In this document: piece by piece, positions 41,801-56,800 of the stretch | Layout of the letters: the number at the start of each line of letters is the position of its first letter | Numbering within the stretch: position 1 is the stretch's first letter | DNA from: Elysia crispata | Taxonomy: Eukaryota > Mollusca > Gastropoda > Plakobranchidae | Direction of reading: 5' to 3' | DNA: 64,000 nt | Assembly: GCA_033675545.1 (NCBI GenBank) | Contig: JAWDGP010003572.1 | Coordinates: 491,001 to 555,000, forward strand | Program-made: the position numbers and the translations under genes | Notes under the pieces: model-generated | The model's input: only the letters and a program-made list of their open reading frames with translations | Told to the model about the DNA's origin: nothing | The model's database searches: none

Positions 41801-44800
41801 AAAACAACAGCAACAAACAAATACCTCTTTATACATGCAGCAACTATACTTTGATTCAAATCCAAACAAATTCAATTGCCTCAATATTGATGGCCATGAA
41901 CTAAGATATATACTATTGAGACATTCCTTCTCTCCACTACTCCAATGGGCCTAGAAAAGAACTGATTAACGCTATAAATGAACACAGTGAAGCACAAAAT
42001 CTCTTTCTAAATGTCAAGAAGAAAAAGATGATGAAAATAGATAAATCGATACAACTCCCCAAAATAAAAGTCAATCATGAGATGAAAACATCAATGGCAA
42101 AATTAAAAGAAGATGTGCGATGGCCCTTCAAAAACTTAAAAAGATGAAAAAGTTGTGGCAAGGCATACCCACATCCATCAGAATCAAACTATTAAGAACT
42201 GGTATGATTCCTAGTGCCAAATATGTCTCTCAGTCTGAAGCCTGGAACACAGAAAATTTTGACCTATTTTGAAATGAAATGCTACAGAAACAATCTCAAA
42301 ATTGCAAGGATAGAAAAAAGAGAAAACAAATCTATACTGATAAACTTAGCATAGAAAAAAGCTTGCTGATGAACACAATAAAGAAATGGAGACTGGTATA
42401 CTTTGGGCATATCAAATGGCACCAAAACCTGGAAAACATCATTCTTGAACGGAAAATGCCAGGAAATTGAAGTTAAGTTATATAAAAAAGATAGTGTGAT
42501 GATATTGAGAGATATAGAGAGAGACCTTACAACAGTGGGTAGCATTGCTGGGGAAAGAGACCTCTACAGAGCAGCCATCATGATGGCTTCTTTCCTGACG
42601 GAGCATGCTTCGTGAAGAAGAGGATATTAGTATGTGGGAAGGAGAAAACTTGAAATTGATGAAAGAGAGGCTAACCTGGTATAAATAGGGAAGAGTACTT
42701 TCTGTGAAAGTTTTGTAAATATGATAGAGGGGCAATATTTTTCAAGGGAAGCAAGTCATTGCAAAAAGTGAGTAAATGAAAATAAAAAAAAAAAACGAAC
42801 AGCCTGCACCAACTGGCAATAGAGTAAAAGAAACTTTGAAACTGAAAACAAGGGGAGACAATTGGTCTAGATATAAAGCATGGAGAAAAAAAAACCTCCA
42901 CTAATTAGAGGACCCTTTCAGAAAGTTCTGATCCATATTTAATCATTTAGAAGTTTTTTGTGGAAATGTCATTAATGAGGAAAGAAATCATGTTTAAGAG
43001 CTTAAAGGTACGTCTCTAAAAGCAACTTCAAATATAAGCTGTCTTTTACAAAACAAGTATATATGTGACGAACTAGTAGAGCTCTCTACACTAAATGTGA
43101 AAATAAGAAAGGAAAAAATGTTAAGAAATAGAGCCATTGAGATTATGCTAATTCAAATAGATTTTTGTTTTTAACTGGTAATATATACCCATTTTGGTCT
43201 TGACTTCACCATTTTGTAAGGTTGCTCTGCCAGCTGAAGAAAAAAAATTTTGAATTTTTCTTATTTCATGAGCTACTATGAAGAGAAGTGAAAACAAATT
43301 AAATTTATACAATGATATCACAGTCAAATCATGTCAAGAATAAAAAAAAGCCCATGGAAAATTTCAAAAGTACATTGATGAACCTTTTGAATTATGGAAA
43401 TAAATGTTCTGATGATCTTCTTTAAATTCAATACTAAGAAATATATTATTATCATCGTCAGCTATATCACATTTAAAAGTGATGTTTAGAACAAAGCACC
43501 TTTTAGTGTAAAATTGCCCGAAATATAAAAGATACAAATTTTTTACCTCTTTGAAATAGTAAGAGAAAGAGGAATTTATCTTCATTTTAAAGAATGTCTT
43601 CATAACAACTTACGAAGAATTCCAATCTATTCAGGTTCTATATACAGTATAATACAATAAGACTGAATACAGATCCCTCCAACTCATCTTTTTTTCCTTC
43701 TGATTCTCTCTTTATTCCCTTCATATTTCTAAATTTTCGTAGAACTACATGCAGTTCAAAATTATAACACATATTCTTTTAGCAATTGGTCCTCAATTTG
43801 GGAAAGAAAATGTTAGTGTCTTAAGAAATATGATGACCGGGACTTAAAAAAAAATTCATGACATTTGCACATCTATTTTAAATCTCCATCAAGTGCTGTT
43901 GTTATTCTTCAAACAAGCATGCCCTACCTGTGTAGGAACAATTTGCAGAAAGGCGGCCTAGCCTTTGATCCCTAGCAGCCAGGCAGAGACACAATTTCTT
44001 CTCCCATCCCACCTCACTGCCCTATGCGATACAACTAGCAACAGTTGCCTGTCTGTGCCTGCTAGATCTACCTGTTGCTAAGACTTCACACTTCAAAGGG
44101 GCTGATCGTAAACAAGATTTGCTTATGCCACATGCACAAGACATGGATAATGATGGTGACATGTAAAATTTTCTGGGCCCACCTTTTACTTATCAATCAG
44201 TTCATGGGGGTGCGCCGGTATGATCACATTATTGATGATTAGGACACTAGATCCCTCTGGTGGGATCAGGTCTAGCTTTGCCTTGACACAAAACCCTAGT
44301 CTAGGTTAAACTTAAATTTTATTCAGGAATAAGCAAGGTTCAAAACAAGGAACACCAAAACAATTAACATGCTATTATTTTTTGTAACATGCAACCATAA
44401 TATTAAGCTATATAAACTCATGTCCAAGTAGAATTTCCTTCATGAGAATAGTTATATCTCATTTCATCTTACTTCCTAATACATTTTCATTTACTTGTGG
44501 TTTTTCCTACATTCTTTATTCATAGCATAACATTAAAGCTAAAAAAGAAATTAAGAGAGAAAAATTGAAATAAATTGGAAATTTGACAATTTTGATAGTT
44601 TTAAATGTATAAATTTGTCAATTTAAAAATACAAAAAGGCTCCAATCTTTGAACAAGGCAAGGTTGCTAAGACTCCCATGCTTGAGACTACATGAGATAC
44701 AAAGCTATCACTTAAAACTCATATTTTTTTTTCTTTTTCCTCCAAGAAAATGAAGGTTATAATTCTATCAGAAGTAGACTTAGACAGTCAATAAAAAGTT

Positions 44801-47800
44801 TGATACATTCCTATAAAGTACTTATGAAAATGAAAATGTTAAGCAGAAAAAATGAAATAAGTTTTATAAATTATAAGATTTCAGGAGAAAGTTAAATCAT
44901 GACATTGGTGATTTAATTTTATAGGTAACTTATAAAGTGATATAATATGTATTCTCAAAACCATATTTCTATCTTAACGTTGACCACTTCATTGCCCTGT
45001 GTTCTTACATCATACGTGCCTATCTGAAGGTGTCCCATGCACTGTGTATGTACGCTGTATGTGCTCAATATAGCTAGTTTTGTTTCACTGCATTGAAAAT
45101 CAGTTTCGGATTTCAAAGGATAAAAATAGTATCACTGGAAAGCTCAAGTTTTCCCGAAACTGTAAATAGCTCAAGGTATCATAGAGGCTGGACAAAGAAT
45201 GTTTAACACATGTGAAACACACACATATGCACACACACACACACAAAGCCGTTCCTGTGTGTTTGGCGTGTAGAATCTAGATCTAGCCCATATTGTATGG
45301 AAGAGCATCAGTCTTGGGTAGATCTAGATACTGACTAGCAAGCCATGGCTTTGCATTTGATATATAGTTTTTGGTATCTATCACTGTTATTTCTAGATCT
45401 AAAGTTCTAGCAAATTTTTACATAAAGGGCATATCCATAGTCTCTCAAAAATTTCCTTAGCATGGGGTGGGGGAAACTGTGCAGCAGTCAAGGGGTTAAT
45501 ATCAATGTTTGAGATCAAATTACTGAAAAACTATCCCCAAAACCCAGGTATTTAAAATTGTAATTGTACGCAGTTCGTACATTCTAATGAATTTCTAAGT
45601 TGGGTTTGCACCGATGGACAAGATATCAACTTTTAATTTAAAAAGAAAATAATCTCCATCAAAAAAATATGATTTCATCCAAATCATAATGCATGAAACA
45701 TGGAGGGGATTATGTTGTTTTTCAATCAGTAAGGCAACTCACCCGCACCATGCGACCCTCCTTTAGCCAATTGTCTCTGGAGTGAAGCTGAAACAGAAGG
45801 TAAATGATAGTTAATAAATATAAACCAGATAAATTTAAATTTGGCATCTATAGGTGATGAAGAAACATGTATAAAAAAACCTATCTCTGAGACTATCAAT
45901 AGTCTGCATAAGTCAACAAAACCATGTTCACTCCTTTCTCCTGAAACTTCATACTGAACATATTTTTTGCATCATAATGTATTTTGATATCTTTCTATTA
46001 TTCAATCTTTGTTAGGTGTTGTATTCATAAGCTATTAAGTCAAGCAAAGTTATCAATCTAGTTGATCCATAGTTGGCATTATTTTCACAATGACATTTCC
46101 TGAGAGCCACTCCATCCCAAGTTTACACATTTTAAAATTTTCTGTGGGTTTTCTTTTTATCTTAAATATAATTCTATATTAAATCAATTTCAAGGCCTTT
46201 AAAATTATCACTTGAACTTTGTTTATGTTCATAAATGAAAAAAAACCACTGCAAATGGTAAATACTCTTTGTCTCTTTCTCAAAAGAATTGTTTAAAGTG
46301 TAGCCAAAGTTTTTTAGAATTGACAAAAGTTTCAGTGCTGACTGCTAAAAAAATACCTGAAGATATCTTTAATTAATTCACTCTCCAGCCATATTTCATA
46401 GCTGGACCCAAGCAAATATGACCTTGACCTCTAAATATACATAAGGTGGACTGAATATGATAGTTATGCTCAAGTTATTTGCCAAAAACGATGTAAACAA
46501 CTGGAAAGGAAGTCTTCAACACTCAGTTTGGACATGCGCAGATGTGTGTCTTTTTGTGAAATTTATCAGTTTGCAAAATTCAAATGAAATTGGGAGCCGG
46601 TAAAATCGACTAAGGGCAGGTTTTTCACTAAATGCAAGCCAGTAGATCTGGCCTAGGGAAGAGAATTAGTTAATCAATATCAAAATGCCTGCTTTTGAAT
46701 AAACAAGCATTTACGATTTGACTTGCTCAAGGTAAAATTTGCATGTCTTTCATTCAGAATAATATCAGTCATAACACAGAGCAAAACCACTGGGAATACA
46801 ATTCATTCTAATATACCCATTAAACAAGGTTTATTGCTTAAGCCTTTCTCAAAATTTATTTTGCAAAAGTAAGTCAGAACATCACATAATCTTCACTATA
46901 CCGTATGGACACACTCTCTTGCATAGATGGGCTCCTGTTTAATGTAGCCAAGTGGGATAGCTGTGTCAGGGTAGATGGCTTCAAATTTAAGCAAATGTCT
47001 CCTCATTGCATATCTAGAAGATACATTGGATTTAATTTTACTCGATCAAGATTCTTATAAGTCTCATGTAATAAAATGTCAATGAAGCAGCAAGCAAGCT
47101 TTTATTTTATACTTAGCAACGATTAAGAGAAAAGAATATTGTTTAAACTTCAGACTCAACATTTAAATCCACAATTGATTCCTAAAAATGGCTTAGTATT
47201 TATCTCATACAGTTCCAGTCCTGCTTTTATCCAAAACCAAAGATAACAATCTGAACTTGATCATAAAATAATTTTTAGAATTTTTTTCCCTCAAACAAAA
47301 TAAAGGGCTCAAATTATATTACAAAAACATCATTATCTATATTTCTAACATGTATTCTACATGTCTGTTTGAAATTCATGCACAATATCAAGTTTAATTA
47401 TAAAACTTGACTGATAGATAAATGAAAAATTAATCTTGAGTTTTTTTTAGTTCCACAGACAACATTAACACCTTTTTTATTTTTCTAAAGGATGAATCTA
47501 ATCTGTGCCTTAATTTTGTTGAAGCAATTTTAAAGTTATTTTAGGAAAGCATGACATTGCAAGTTGTGCCAAGAAGGATTTACTTACAAAGGATGGTTTT
47601 TCAAATCCGCTATACTTGTAGGCATAGGTCTAACAAGCAATTGTCCTATCATAGAAAAAAAAATTAAAAGCAATATGATCCAATGTTGTAAATAAAATTA
47701 CATATCATAATGAAAAAAACATTACAGAATATACATTTATAGAGAACAAAATTTCTGTGTTGGTTTATAATTGATTAATGGATGGTATTCTTAAACCTCT

Positions 47801-50800
47801 GTAATTTGCCTTCTTTTAACTCTACTTTATATCATGGCCAGCTGGATTGCTAGAAACTGATACAATCTTTACATTGATTCCTTGAATGAACAGAGAAGAA
47901 CCAAAAAAAAAATCATTCAATAAGAGACTTTTTTTTAGTATGTAGCTTAACGTTTTGTTACTTTTTCCACATCAGTCTTTCACCTTTGATTTCATCATCC
48001 TCCTCCATGTTAGCATTATGTGGAGTTGTATTAAATGGCCCGAGACTTTCCTCCCACCATTCATTGTCTGCTCGTTGTTTACATGTGTGAGACATCCACA
48101 ACTTTGCATACCTTGCCGTTACATCTTTCACTCCACCATCTGATTTGAAAATAAAAATGACATAGGCATTTAATCATCTTTTTCACCTGCATTGAGATTT
48201 GAAATACTCTTCTGATCTTGAATTCATCCAATTAGTATAACTAAAAATGATTTAATTTTTCACATAGTTAAAAATACTAACACTAAATCCATGTAAAAAA
48301 CTTGGAACTCAATATTGAAATTATAAAGCAATTGTCTCATTTTTCATCTTATTTGTTTATCACAATTTCATTCAAAAACTGTTCAGTGATTTAACACCAA
48401 TCACTTTTGATCTGCTACTAGGCACTAAAAAAGTAACCTAATGGGTGAAAAGCTGCATAGTCAAGATGTTGGGGCACTATCACCTCTGTGTTTAGCATTG
48501 ATGGGTTCAACGACATGATGGGTTTTGAGAGTCTCTCTCATAAAAAGTGACCTTATCTTTTTTAACTTAATATTTAGCTCTGCTAAAATTCAACTGCATT
48601 TCCATGCCACTGTAAAATCTCACCATTTTTAAAGGCAACTACATAAGTTAAAGGCTGAGTGGCTGAATTTTCAAGAGAATATGGCTTTCCAAATTGGCTT
48701 TTAAAGGCATCAAAACCTGCAACACAAAAATTATAGCATGTTGAAAAGAATTCCCCTAAAAAGCATCTTTATCAATCTTTAGAAGCTCTCAATTTAAAAT
48801 AAAATAATTATCCTCATTACACAGTGATCACATGAGAAATCTTATGCAGCATTTTCATTTTACTTAGGTAAAAAAGTATGAACGTGACCAGTTTACTCAT
48901 AGGAAAAATTTATCTTGAATATTTACTTTGAAATTTCTTTGTACAAAATTCCTTTATAAAAATGAATAGTAAATACAGTGAAGCCCATGAATAGCGAGAA
49001 CCCCTAGAACAACAAGACAATTTCAAATCCCGATGTTTTTCCTTCTTTGAGCCTTAAAAATTATTCTAGAAATGTGGAGAGAAAAAAATGCAGACACTCA
49101 AAACTGTTCTGTTTCTTTGATACAGTACCCCACAGCGTCAGTCCTTGAAAAACTAAGCAAGAATTCTCATATGATTGTTACGGAGTCTAGTATTATAAGT
49201 ATCATTCCTATAAATCACTGTTTTACAATAGTGTTTTTTGGCTACTTCCCTTTTTTCTTCTATGTAACATACACGTTCAGGAATAACAACAACCCTGTAA
49301 TAACTGGAGAATTCATTCTTAAAAAGAGTTCTCCTCATCACTGAGTTTCATTGTATTTGCTTGATCTAATCAAATTATTCAAAAACAAAAACAAAAAAAA
49401 AAAATATATAAAGCAAGGATTTACCTTCAAAAGCTATAAGTAAAATTGTCACACAGAGCATTTTTTTTTTCTTTTCACACTCAATTCCATTCAATAATCA
49501 CCATTGGGGACAACAGTGTCTTATTCTAAATATATATATAAAAACAACCTTTGAACAAGGGAGGGCTAGGTGCAAGACAAACACCAAATCATTTTTAATT
49601 GTTACAAATTGGATAACAATATGTTCATAGCAAACAATTCATCGAACAATTAGGATAGGCCTTGAACTTAAAAAGTTTTCACATTTAAATTAGTTGGAAA
49701 CATGTTAATTGTTCTTAACAGCTGTCGCATTTACATTCCAACACTGTCAATCTTCCCTTCTAATCACAGTCTTACTTTTTTATTCTCCTATCAAAACTAT
49801 TTTTCAAACAGAAATAATTGATTAAAGTGATAATTCTGGCAAGAGAATGAACAATAGGAAATGTGATGTCTATAACTGCTTTCAGGAGACATTTCGCTAC
49901 TCACATATCCATCTTTTCTTGACAGGAAAGTAAATCTCCAACCAGAAATCATGACCTGTGTCATGGAAACAAAACAAATGGAAATATAGAAAATAAAAAT
50001 AGATCTTGGTTTAAGGTTAGTTGAATAAACAGGAAGAAATCAAACAAACAAAAACTCTCATAATTAAAACAAAGACTTGCAGGCTACAGACTTTTTACTC
50101 TTTATTTGAGTGGCCTTGAAACATTAGATCATATGCTGCTAATTATTTTGCAGCCTGTGGTGTTCAGATAATTACCATACAAAAAAACTTATCTTGCCCT
50201 GTCTTATATAACTCAGATGGGTGACTTACAAAAAAAGGATAAATGATTTTGAAATTTTATTGGTAAAATACTGACACTCTTATGTCTGAGCCCATTGCCT
50301 AAGGATCAAAATGCTTATACACGTGTATTACTTTAAATAAAGTATACAAAAAACTCATAGGCACAAGCCTTATGTGTTAATTATATATTATCAAGTTAGC
50401 CATCAATACACATAGACTCTTGTTCTCTCTTGATGATTTAAAAAAAGATTTACTCCTCTCAAACATACTTTTCCAATTAAAAAACAAACCCACCTGCAAT
50501 GGTTGACCTGTTGAAGACAACATCCTCTGCCTCACTGCTAGAAGCAGACAGGATTTTCCTGTTAGATAAAATTTTTAAATCTTTTCTAAGATGTCTGGGA
50601 CTGGAGAAGTATGAACTGATGTCTTCAAACTCTGATTCTGACCTGAGTTGATTATAGAAATAATGCCACAAAAAGGCTAAAAACACTTTTGTTGGGCACA
50701 TCATTCAAACTATAATTTTAAGTAGAAAAAGCAATGAAAAGCTTTTAACTACCTCTTCAAAGTTATCATTATTTTTCAAATTGGTTAAAATGAAACAAAT

Positions 50801-53800
50801 TGTTCAATAAAAAAAAATGAAGGAAGAGAGAAAACTAAAGCAGAAAGCAAAAGCCTGACTTAACTCAAGACGGACCGATAAGATGAAAGACAGGAAAAGA
50901 CAAGAACAGATAAAGGGACAAGGACTGAATCCCAAGCCTTATATTTTCTCTTGCCATCAAGAGCAATCATGATAGCCACCTTGCCTATAAAAAGACAGTT
51001 CAGGTGAGGCAACTTTTATGTTGCCATGCTAGGATGGTCCCTAACGTAATCATTAAGATATTTTGGTCACATAAAGTAATTTTATGCATAAAGGCATAGA
51101 TACAAAGCTAAACTAAAGACTTTGATATAGTGGTACTTTATCATCAACAAAGTTTTCACTGCCACTTGAAAAGATACCAAGAAAATAAGAACACTTATAG
51201 GTGACATAGAGGCTAAAAGAAAGAAAGAATCCACAACATTACTGCACTCTTAAAGATTAGAAACGTTTGGTTCAGGGGGGAGGAAAGACAAAAATTAAAC
51301 TAAGGTAAACTCTGTGGTACAAGGGCACTCAATAACACTGAAGAAAAAAAAGATTGATGTTTTCCATAGAAACAATTCAAAATACAACTTGGTTTAAGAT
51401 ACCCAGTATAGATCACACAAAAATGGAAGAATATCCTTGGACAATTACCATCCTAGAAAGCCACAGAAAGCCTTTTGAGACACATATTGAGAAGAGATAG
51501 GAAAATACAAGCAGACAGGGCTACAGACAATTTGTTCTGTAAAGGTAAATAACGAAGGAAAGCTTTTCATAAAACTGCCTATTGTCCTAAATTTCCACCT
51601 TTCCAGTTTCACATGTAGCCAACAGAAACAGAAAAGATGGCCTTGATAACCTGAGATCCTTTGTCAGAAATAGTCACCACTGGAGTAACTATCAGCAAGA
51701 ATAGGAGAGGCAGCTGAGGAGTCCTCGTCCCAGACTTATGGCACCAGTCAAGTAAAATGAAATGAAATGATAGATATTGTTCCCAGTCTATATCAAACCT
51801 GATCCAAATTATTTCTAAAGTAAAAAAAAAAAATTTAAATTTTGTGCATGATCAGGAAGGTCAGAAGTGTAAAGGAACAATAAACAAAATCTTAATGCAT
51901 TTATCTTTGAGGTTTCATTTTTATGACATTTAAAGTGAGCAGATCAGATTAATATTTCATATAAACATAGCTGTCTGCAATTAAAAATGCATGCATGCAA
52001 TATTAGCTGGGTTTTCCCTGATTGAGTCTCAGCAATAGAATTTCTTTGGACAGAATTTTGAGCTACTGAACCCAAAATATCTCTCTACCTGGGCTTATAT
52101 TTTTTTGTTTAAGAATTTTTTTACAACAAAAAGATGAAATATAGGTATCTATGTATCTCAATTATTTCGATCTACATCTAGACCTAAAATGTCTCAATCC
52201 CCTGACATGCCCCCTTTCCTCATGGCTAGATCTAGGACTAGCCTTAGGCTGTTCAACTATTTCATCCTCACTAGAATCATAAAATCTAGAAAATTCATCA
52301 TCTGAAAGAGACTCTAAATCACTTTCTGGGTAAGTATCACTCAAATCTACATCTTGTTCAGAAAATTTGTCAAAATATTGTGCATGCAATCTAGCTTGTT
52401 GGTTAGAGCTACTTCCTTGTTGGAGACAAGATCGTTTCACATAGATCATGTTTTTTTAACAAAAATGACTCAAAAGGTACAAGAATTACAACCAGCACTG
52501 GGTGCAGCTATTTTCTAATTTTTTACCTCATATGTAAGGTTAGGGAAATCACTTTTTGTCTTTTTTTTAACCTTGCGTTGGCAGGCTTACCCACGGTAGC
52601 CCCAGACCACTTTATAGGTCTTACAGTGTGGTTAAAACTAGCTAGACCTGTGGACCGGTCTTATGGGCTCAAAAGGTTAACAGAATAATACAATTTTGAT
52701 GTTACAAACTTTATTTATCAGTTGCTTAAGTCTTACTTAATATTTTTTCTTTTCTGACATATTTCTGTGTCTGCAAAACCTGTTTCATTAAGATTTAAAA
52801 CAAAAGACAATTTTCAAACAATCATTTCAAGCTTACCCATGAAAATCTTCATCTTCATTTTTCTTATTTCCATCCAATTTTTTTCCTTTGGTTTCCACAA
52901 CTTTTTTTCTCTCTTTCTTGCCTCTTGCCTCATTTTTATCTTCCTTATCATTGTCTTCACTATCCTCAACTGATTCTCTCAATTTTTTCTTTGCCTTATC
53001 ACTTGAGACACGCAACAATCTCTTACGACTCACAATAGAGCCTTTTTTACTTTCACTCTTTCTGGTTTGGGAAGACGGTATTTTGTCCTTAGATAATGTT
53101 GTTTTAGGAGCTTTTGATGATGAAGAAGAAGGCACAGACTTTGAATTTTTTGCTTGAGGTTTTGAAGGTCCTGCAAATATTTAAGCAAAAAAAAAAAAAA
53201 AAGAAATTGGCATTCAGTATCCCACATCAGGTATTTAATAGATTTAGTTCTCTAATTATTCTTGTGTCTTCTAGCAATTATTGTAATAAGTTGATTATCA
53301 TTTTAAATTAATTGTGAATATGCTTGTTGTTATTTTTCCTAGTGTAACAAATATCAAAGATTATCTTTAATGATATTTTCCAGTCTTACTTTTCACTGCA
53401 TTTATCATTGAAATTTAACATTAAAAAAAAAATAACCACACACGTTATCTTTTCAAAAGGTCACCTGCATTTGCCTTTGATTTACTTTTTGCAGGGCCAG
53501 GTTTTTCTTGATCCTGGATGTGATTGGCAAAACACAAAAAAGTCAATAAATCTTTGAAAAATTAAAATTCAATGTAATAAAAGATTTAATTGATGATATA
53601 CTAATACTCAGAAATCTAACAAGAAAAAAAAGTGTTTTATTCCTATCAAAATAACAGTTTGGAAATAAGATTGCCACAAACAACTATTTCAATGTATTTT
53701 AATCCCAAAAATAACCATCAGACAATCTTGAACTCAAAATTAATTTATTAGTAAAACAGGTTAACTAAGCAGAGATAACAAAATCTTTACATTCTTTACA

Positions 53801-56800
53801 ACAAAAATCTAATCTGAAAACTATAATACTACAGTTGTGTTTATAAATAATTATTAACAATGTAAAAGTCACAATCAAATAAATGAAAACAAAGACTATG
53901 AACTATACATTCAAAGAAATAGTACGATCAATGGCCACGTAAAGCACCTATGAACTTACAATCAGCTGGTGTTTTATTGCACACTTAAAACTTTGAAATC
54001 TTCAATTAAACTTATGAAAGGTAAAAAAAAGAAAGTTTCAAGATGCATACCAACCTGAGATACTTTGTAGGGCATGGCATGGAATGAGAGAACAAGTCTT
54101 ACTGACAAACCCAATGTACGTAAAATGCAGATAAAAACCTGAAAAAATACCATACATAACACAATATAGTTTTCAAAAAAAAAAAAAAATCATTCTTGGC
54201 AAAATAAGAATGCATATCTCATCAAACTCTAAATAAAAACAGTGTGGTGGCTATTGCATAATCTCTTTATGCATATAAAGAATATTTACTCATATGATTA
54301 ACTTGAAGAAAAATCATTTCAGGTATAATTTATTTTTGACAATGATAACTGAAGAAATGTCATTATGATTTTAGCTTTTAGTATAGTATATATATATATA
54401 TATATATATCGGAAAATCAGAAACTTAAGGGATAATTTTTTCCATAATCTATATGTTGAAAGACTAGCTAGTGCACATAGAACTCGGCTTTGTGAGAAGA
54501 GATGTACATGCTTTATATGCCTCTAAGAATGGACAGGATTAAGCTAAGTGAAGATTATTTTGCTTTTGATTTCCAAGACTTTGCTAACATCCGGGTGAGT
54601 TGAAAAAAACTGCAAAAGTTGGTGGATGATAGAGATTGTTACCCTTCTCTACTTCAAAGTACCAGAAGTTCTATATTGTAAAAATTGTTGCATGTAAACA
54701 TTATTTCACAAGTAAAAAAGTAAGCATGGCCCTCAGTAACAAATTTAAATTAATGAATTAAAAACAATAAAGCAGCCAAAGAGCGTTAACTTAAATTGTA
54801 AGCAATTCAAGAATGGATAATGAAAAGTTAATAAGTATTCTTCACCAAGCAATCACCAAAATAAGGAAAATGGCTTTTTGTTCCAAAATTAAAATTTTCA
54901 CAGTGTTAACTTTCTATTTAAAAAAGATCACATTTAAGATGTGAGGCAAAAGAGGCATGCCCAGGGTCTTCTGTCTTCAAATCTGAACAAAAGACTAAGA
55001 GGACACGGAACTGACCAAAACCCAAACTCTGGCATCCTTTATCACTCTTTCAGATACAGATTTTTCCATGGCAGAGGCAAGCACCTGAAAAAAAATAGTA
55101 ACAAAAATATATCACCTAATTTGCTTAACACCCTCATAACTCGATACAAAAGCAGGATGAAAGAGCAATTAGCTTAGACTTACAAAGGATAAGAGAATAT
55201 AAGATAAAGGTAGCATTGGAAGTGATGTCTGTTGTTAAATAATTAAATTGATCCCTTTAAGGATCAAGAATACATTATTCATTTTGATCTTTCAGAACTA
55301 TTATCTTTGTCCGACGTGCCTGCCTCGAGTTTTTTAAAGAATAATGAAACCTTTTCTGATTAAAAAAAAATTGAAATCTAATAATCATACAATTATTTAT
55401 CAACAAAAGGACTCAGAAATCTTATCTGCTTCAATTAAGAATATAGCAATTTGAAAAATTGTTTTGATGTTTTTATTGTTAGAGAAGTCTCACTTTAAAC
55501 TGCAATTGTGTCAACAGGGTCTTCAAACTGATTTGAAGACAAAATAAAAAAACAAAACAAAACAAAAAAAAAATACCAGTTTGATGTTGGTACACAGCTT
55601 GATATGTTCCAGTGAGAATGTTTTTTTGTACCATGCTAAAACTGCCTCAACTCTCCTCTCTAGTGTACTGGAGTCCATGACATTGACAACACTGGCTAGG
55701 TGAGCTGGCATGATAGACATCAATTGACCAGAGAGGGTGAGATCGTTTAGCTCTTCATTCTGACGTAGCCCAAGTGAAAGCATGCATAAAAGATGGACCT
55801 GTTGAACATTATAAGGGAAGATGGGTAATTTTCCATTGATGCATTGCCCGCATGTTGAATCTTATCATCAACCATGGTTCAATAATAATAGTGCAGTTAA
55901 ATTGCAGAACAATTTCAGCAGAAATTTATACTTTAAAGACTAAAGCTTTCAATATCAGATGTCTTAATGCAATAGAGCTTTAACAATGGCCTAGATCCTT
56001 TGAAAAATGCAATTACCCTCAGAATGGTCCTTACTGTCCCATATATTATTGCATTTGCAACCATATTTTGGAATCTAACATTTGACGAATTTTGTAAACA
56101 TTGATATATATTCTTGGACTTCAAAACTAGAGATCCAGACCTTGTAGAGTGCCAGATGAAGAAATATGTTTTGTGATTGAAAGTGATCCTAAAGAAGAAT
56201 TTCTTAATGAGTTTTATCTCTAATGCCATCTCTCAAAACTACTGAGTCTGAGGAGTCTATATTCCGATCTTTACCTAAATTAAGTGAGGATCCAAAAAAA
56301 GATCTCAATCTAAATTTAGAAAAACCTTATTTTAGTCAACCAAAATTAAAAAAAAAAAAAAACCTTGTGCATGTCCATAGCAACCTCTTTCTTGAAACGC
56401 CTGACACGACGTTCCAAATATCCCTTCCAATCAAATTCTTTCTTTTTCCTGTGGACATAAAGTTAATGATAGGATAAGAAACATCCGTTTAAGTTATAAA
56501 TTATAAAGCATTTAATTTTGAGTTGAAGCTAATTAATGATCTGAGCAATGGAAACTTAAGTTAAGTATCCAGCATTGTTGTTTAAGGAAATTTCAAAATG
56601 AAATCACTGTTTTCAGAGAGCAGAAGTATCAATTCATAAACAGGAATTAAATATATGAGCTAACAGTGTTCATAACTGAAGAAATTGATATAAAATCAAA
56701 AGGTTCAAAATTATCAAATTTACAGCTAGAACCTGAAAAATATTATGTGTGAAAATTGTCTCCTAAAAATGACTGATAATCAATATCACGAAGTTCATAA

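Noticed and set aside
51200-51780. Possible second non-LTR retrotransposon tail
   Set aside because: Only loosely reminiscent in broken frames; no motif clear enough to support it.
52162-52449. Extra XPC exon between exons 8 and 9
   Set aside because: Exons 8 and 9 join in phase without it and align with human XPC. Its composition and the adjacent TTAA-flanked end fit a piggyBac fragment better.
54941-55177. Plus-strand frame overlapping XPC exon 5
   Set aside because: No similarity, and the opposite strand carries an exon with strong splice signals.
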